From the NCBI GenBank assembly GCA_015232485.1, contig JADFZP010000012.1, forward strand, positions 7,112-14,347: a DNA stretch of 7,236 nucleotides, given 5' to 3'. Numbering within the stretch: the first letter of the stretch is position 1; each line of letters starts with the position of its first letter. Shown here piece after piece: positions 6,181-7,236 of this stretch. The position numbers were made by a program, and so were the translations under genes. Under the pieces are notes generated by a model that saw nothing but the letters and a program-made list of their open reading frames with translations, was not told where the DNA came from and made no database searches. This DNA comes from Alphaproteobacteria bacterium (GTDB lineage Bacteria > Pseudomonadota > Alphaproteobacteria > Rhodospirillales > Magnetospirillaceae).

Positions 6181-7236
6181 GAGCCGGTCACATGGACGCG
6201 ATGGTGGCGGCGCCCCAGTCGGGTCAGAATCTCGTATCCGATGGTGCCGGCCGCCTCGGCGACGTCGTCGACCGTCAAATCCGCGCCGATCAGTTCGACC
6301 AGCGAACCGGGCGCGGCGAGGGCTTCGGGAACCTCGGTAATGTCGAAGATGGTCAGATCCATCGATACCCGCCCCACGATCGGCACGCGCCACTCGCCGA
6401 TGACGCCGAAGCCGCGATTGCTCAGCGAGCGCGGATAGCCATCGGCGTAGCCGATCGCGACGGTGGCCAGGCGGCATCTCCTGGTTACCCGATGGGTGGC
6501 ACCATAACCAACGGTCATGGGGCTGTCAACGTCGCGAAGCTGCAGGATTTTCCCTTGCAGCCGAACCACTTGGGCCATCGGATTGGGCTGCCCGGGGCGG
6601 GGATTGACGCCGTACAGGGCGGCGCCGGGCCGAACCAGATCGAAATGGTATCCGGAACCGAGGAACATCCCCGACGAGGCGGCGAGGCTGGCCGGCACGC
6701 CCGGCAGGCGGGCCGCCGCCGACGCGAAGGCTTGGCGCTGGGCCTCGTTCATCGGGCTGTCCTCGTCGGCGCAAGCGAGGTGGCTCATCACCAGCGCCGG
6801 AGCCAAGTTCGGCCGCGCCTCGACGACCCGCGCGAAGTCGGCGACCGCGATGCCCAGCCGATTCATCCCGGTGTCGACGTGCAGGGCGCAGGGTCCGCCC
6901 GGCCAGCGTTCGACCTGTCCCCGATCATTGAGCACCGGAATCAGGCCGTTCGCCGCGAAATCCGACTCGCAGCCGGGCGGCGGGCCGTTCAGCACGAACA
7001 GGTCCGCGCCGGGCAGCAGCGGGCGCAGGGCGATGCCCTCGTCCAGGGTCGCCACGAAGAAATGGCGGCAGCCGGCGGCGAGCAGGGCGGGGGCGACGCG
7101 CGCGGCGCCCAGCCCGTAGGCGTCGGCCTTGACCACCGCGGCGCAGGCGGCGCCGGGCGCCAGCCGGCTGACCAGCCCGCGCCAATTGGCGACGATCGCG
7201 CCAAGGTCGATGGTCAGCAGCGCCCCGGCCCGACGG
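6177..7236 (-). CDS. alr: Alanine racemase (5' end outside the window)
   Basis: A PLP-dependent alanine racemase that interconverts L- and D-alanine for peptidoglycan synthesis. The visible part is 352 residues and enters the window in frame as RRAGALLTIDLGAIVANW, the usual beginning of the barrel domain, so probably only about 5-20 N-terminal residues are missing. The PLP lysine lies in VVKADAYGLG (visible residues 34-43, Lys36). The second catalytic base, the tyrosine of VGYGATHR, is visible residue 244. HVDTGMNRLG, LVRPGAALYGVNP, IGYADGYPRSLSN and VGRVSMDLT are all recognisable family motifs. A GTG at 7136-7134 could be misread as the start, but it encodes the first Val of VVKADAYG and lies within the domain. 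The TGA stop overlaps the permease ATG by 4 nt (ATGA). It is the first visible member of the run, so the operon promoter is probably beyond the window edge. All catalytic motifs are intact. Confidence 0.97.
   Translation of the reverse strand, partial: RRAGALLTIDLGAIVANWRGLVSRLAPGAACAAVVKADAYGLGAARVAPALLAAGCRHFFVATLDEGIALRPLLPGADLFVLNGPPPGCESDFAANGLIPVLNDRGQVERWPGGPCALHVDTGMNRLGIAVADFARVVEARPNLAPALVMSHLACADEDSPMNEAQRQAFASAAARLPGVPASLAASSGMFLGSGYHFDLVRPGAALYGVNPRPGQPNPMAQVVRLQGKILQLRDVDSPMTVGYGATHRVTRRCRLATVAIGYADGYPRSLSNRGFGVIGEWRVPIVGRVSMDLTIFDITEVPEALAAPGSLVELIGADLTVDDVAEAAGTIGYEILTRLGRRHHRVHVTGS

Noticed and set aside
6181..6477. A longer permease starting inside alr
   Set aside because: The extra 99 residues are an out-of-frame reading of alr. 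The ATG at 6180 gives a normal-length MlaE protein and an ATGA overlap.
6977..7136. GTG at 7136-7134 as the start of alr
   Set aside because: It encodes the first Val of the PLP-lysine motif VVKADAYG, and 33 further in-frame residues upstream match the beginning of alanine racemase, so the true start is outside the window.

Overview
This is a densely packed, GC-rich stretch of a bacterial chromosome with every gene on the minus strand. I read it as conserved housekeeping DNA from an alphaproteobacterium, probably Rhodospirillales-like (Magnetospirillum and relatives). That placement is inferred from the gene order alr, mlaE-type permease, mlaF-type ATPase, radA, cvpA, purF, short-chain dehydrogenase and from protein style. 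I see no mobile element, CRISPR array, tRNA, rRNA or phage gene, and no sign of recent transfer.

In transcription order (high to low coordinates) the layout is as follows. alr (alanine racemase, its 5' end cut by the window edge) overlaps the mlaE-like permease, which overlaps the mlaF-like ATPase, which overlaps radA, which overlaps cvpA. A 16-nt gap then leads to purF, which overlaps a short-chain dehydrogenase/reductase. After an 86-nt gap comes a small exported four-cysteine protein, which ends 16 nt before the window edge. Every overlap is a 4-nt stop/start fusion (ATGA, ATGA, CTGA, ATGA, GTGA), so the first seven genes look like one transcript with strong translational coupling. No promoter is visible inside the seven-gene block; one probably lies beyond position 7236.

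The genes serve cell-wall precursor supply (alr), envelope lipid transport (mlaE/mlaF), recombination and repair (radA), an inner-membrane protein (cvpA), the first step of purine synthesis (purF) and an unassigned oxidoreductase. The cvpA-purF pairing is widely conserved. The rest looks like a conserved growth-related cluster rather than a single pathway.

The most notable point is the start of radA. No ATG, GTG or TTG can serve it without adding 69 unrelated residues or deleting the zinc finger. A CTG forming a CTGA overlap with the mlaF stop, 8 nt after a GGAG, gives a 461-residue protein of normal RadA length. Other points are an mlaE/mlaF pair with no adjacent MCE (mlaD) gene, and the uncharacterised small exported cysteine protein. 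I found no convincing undescribed multi-gene system here.
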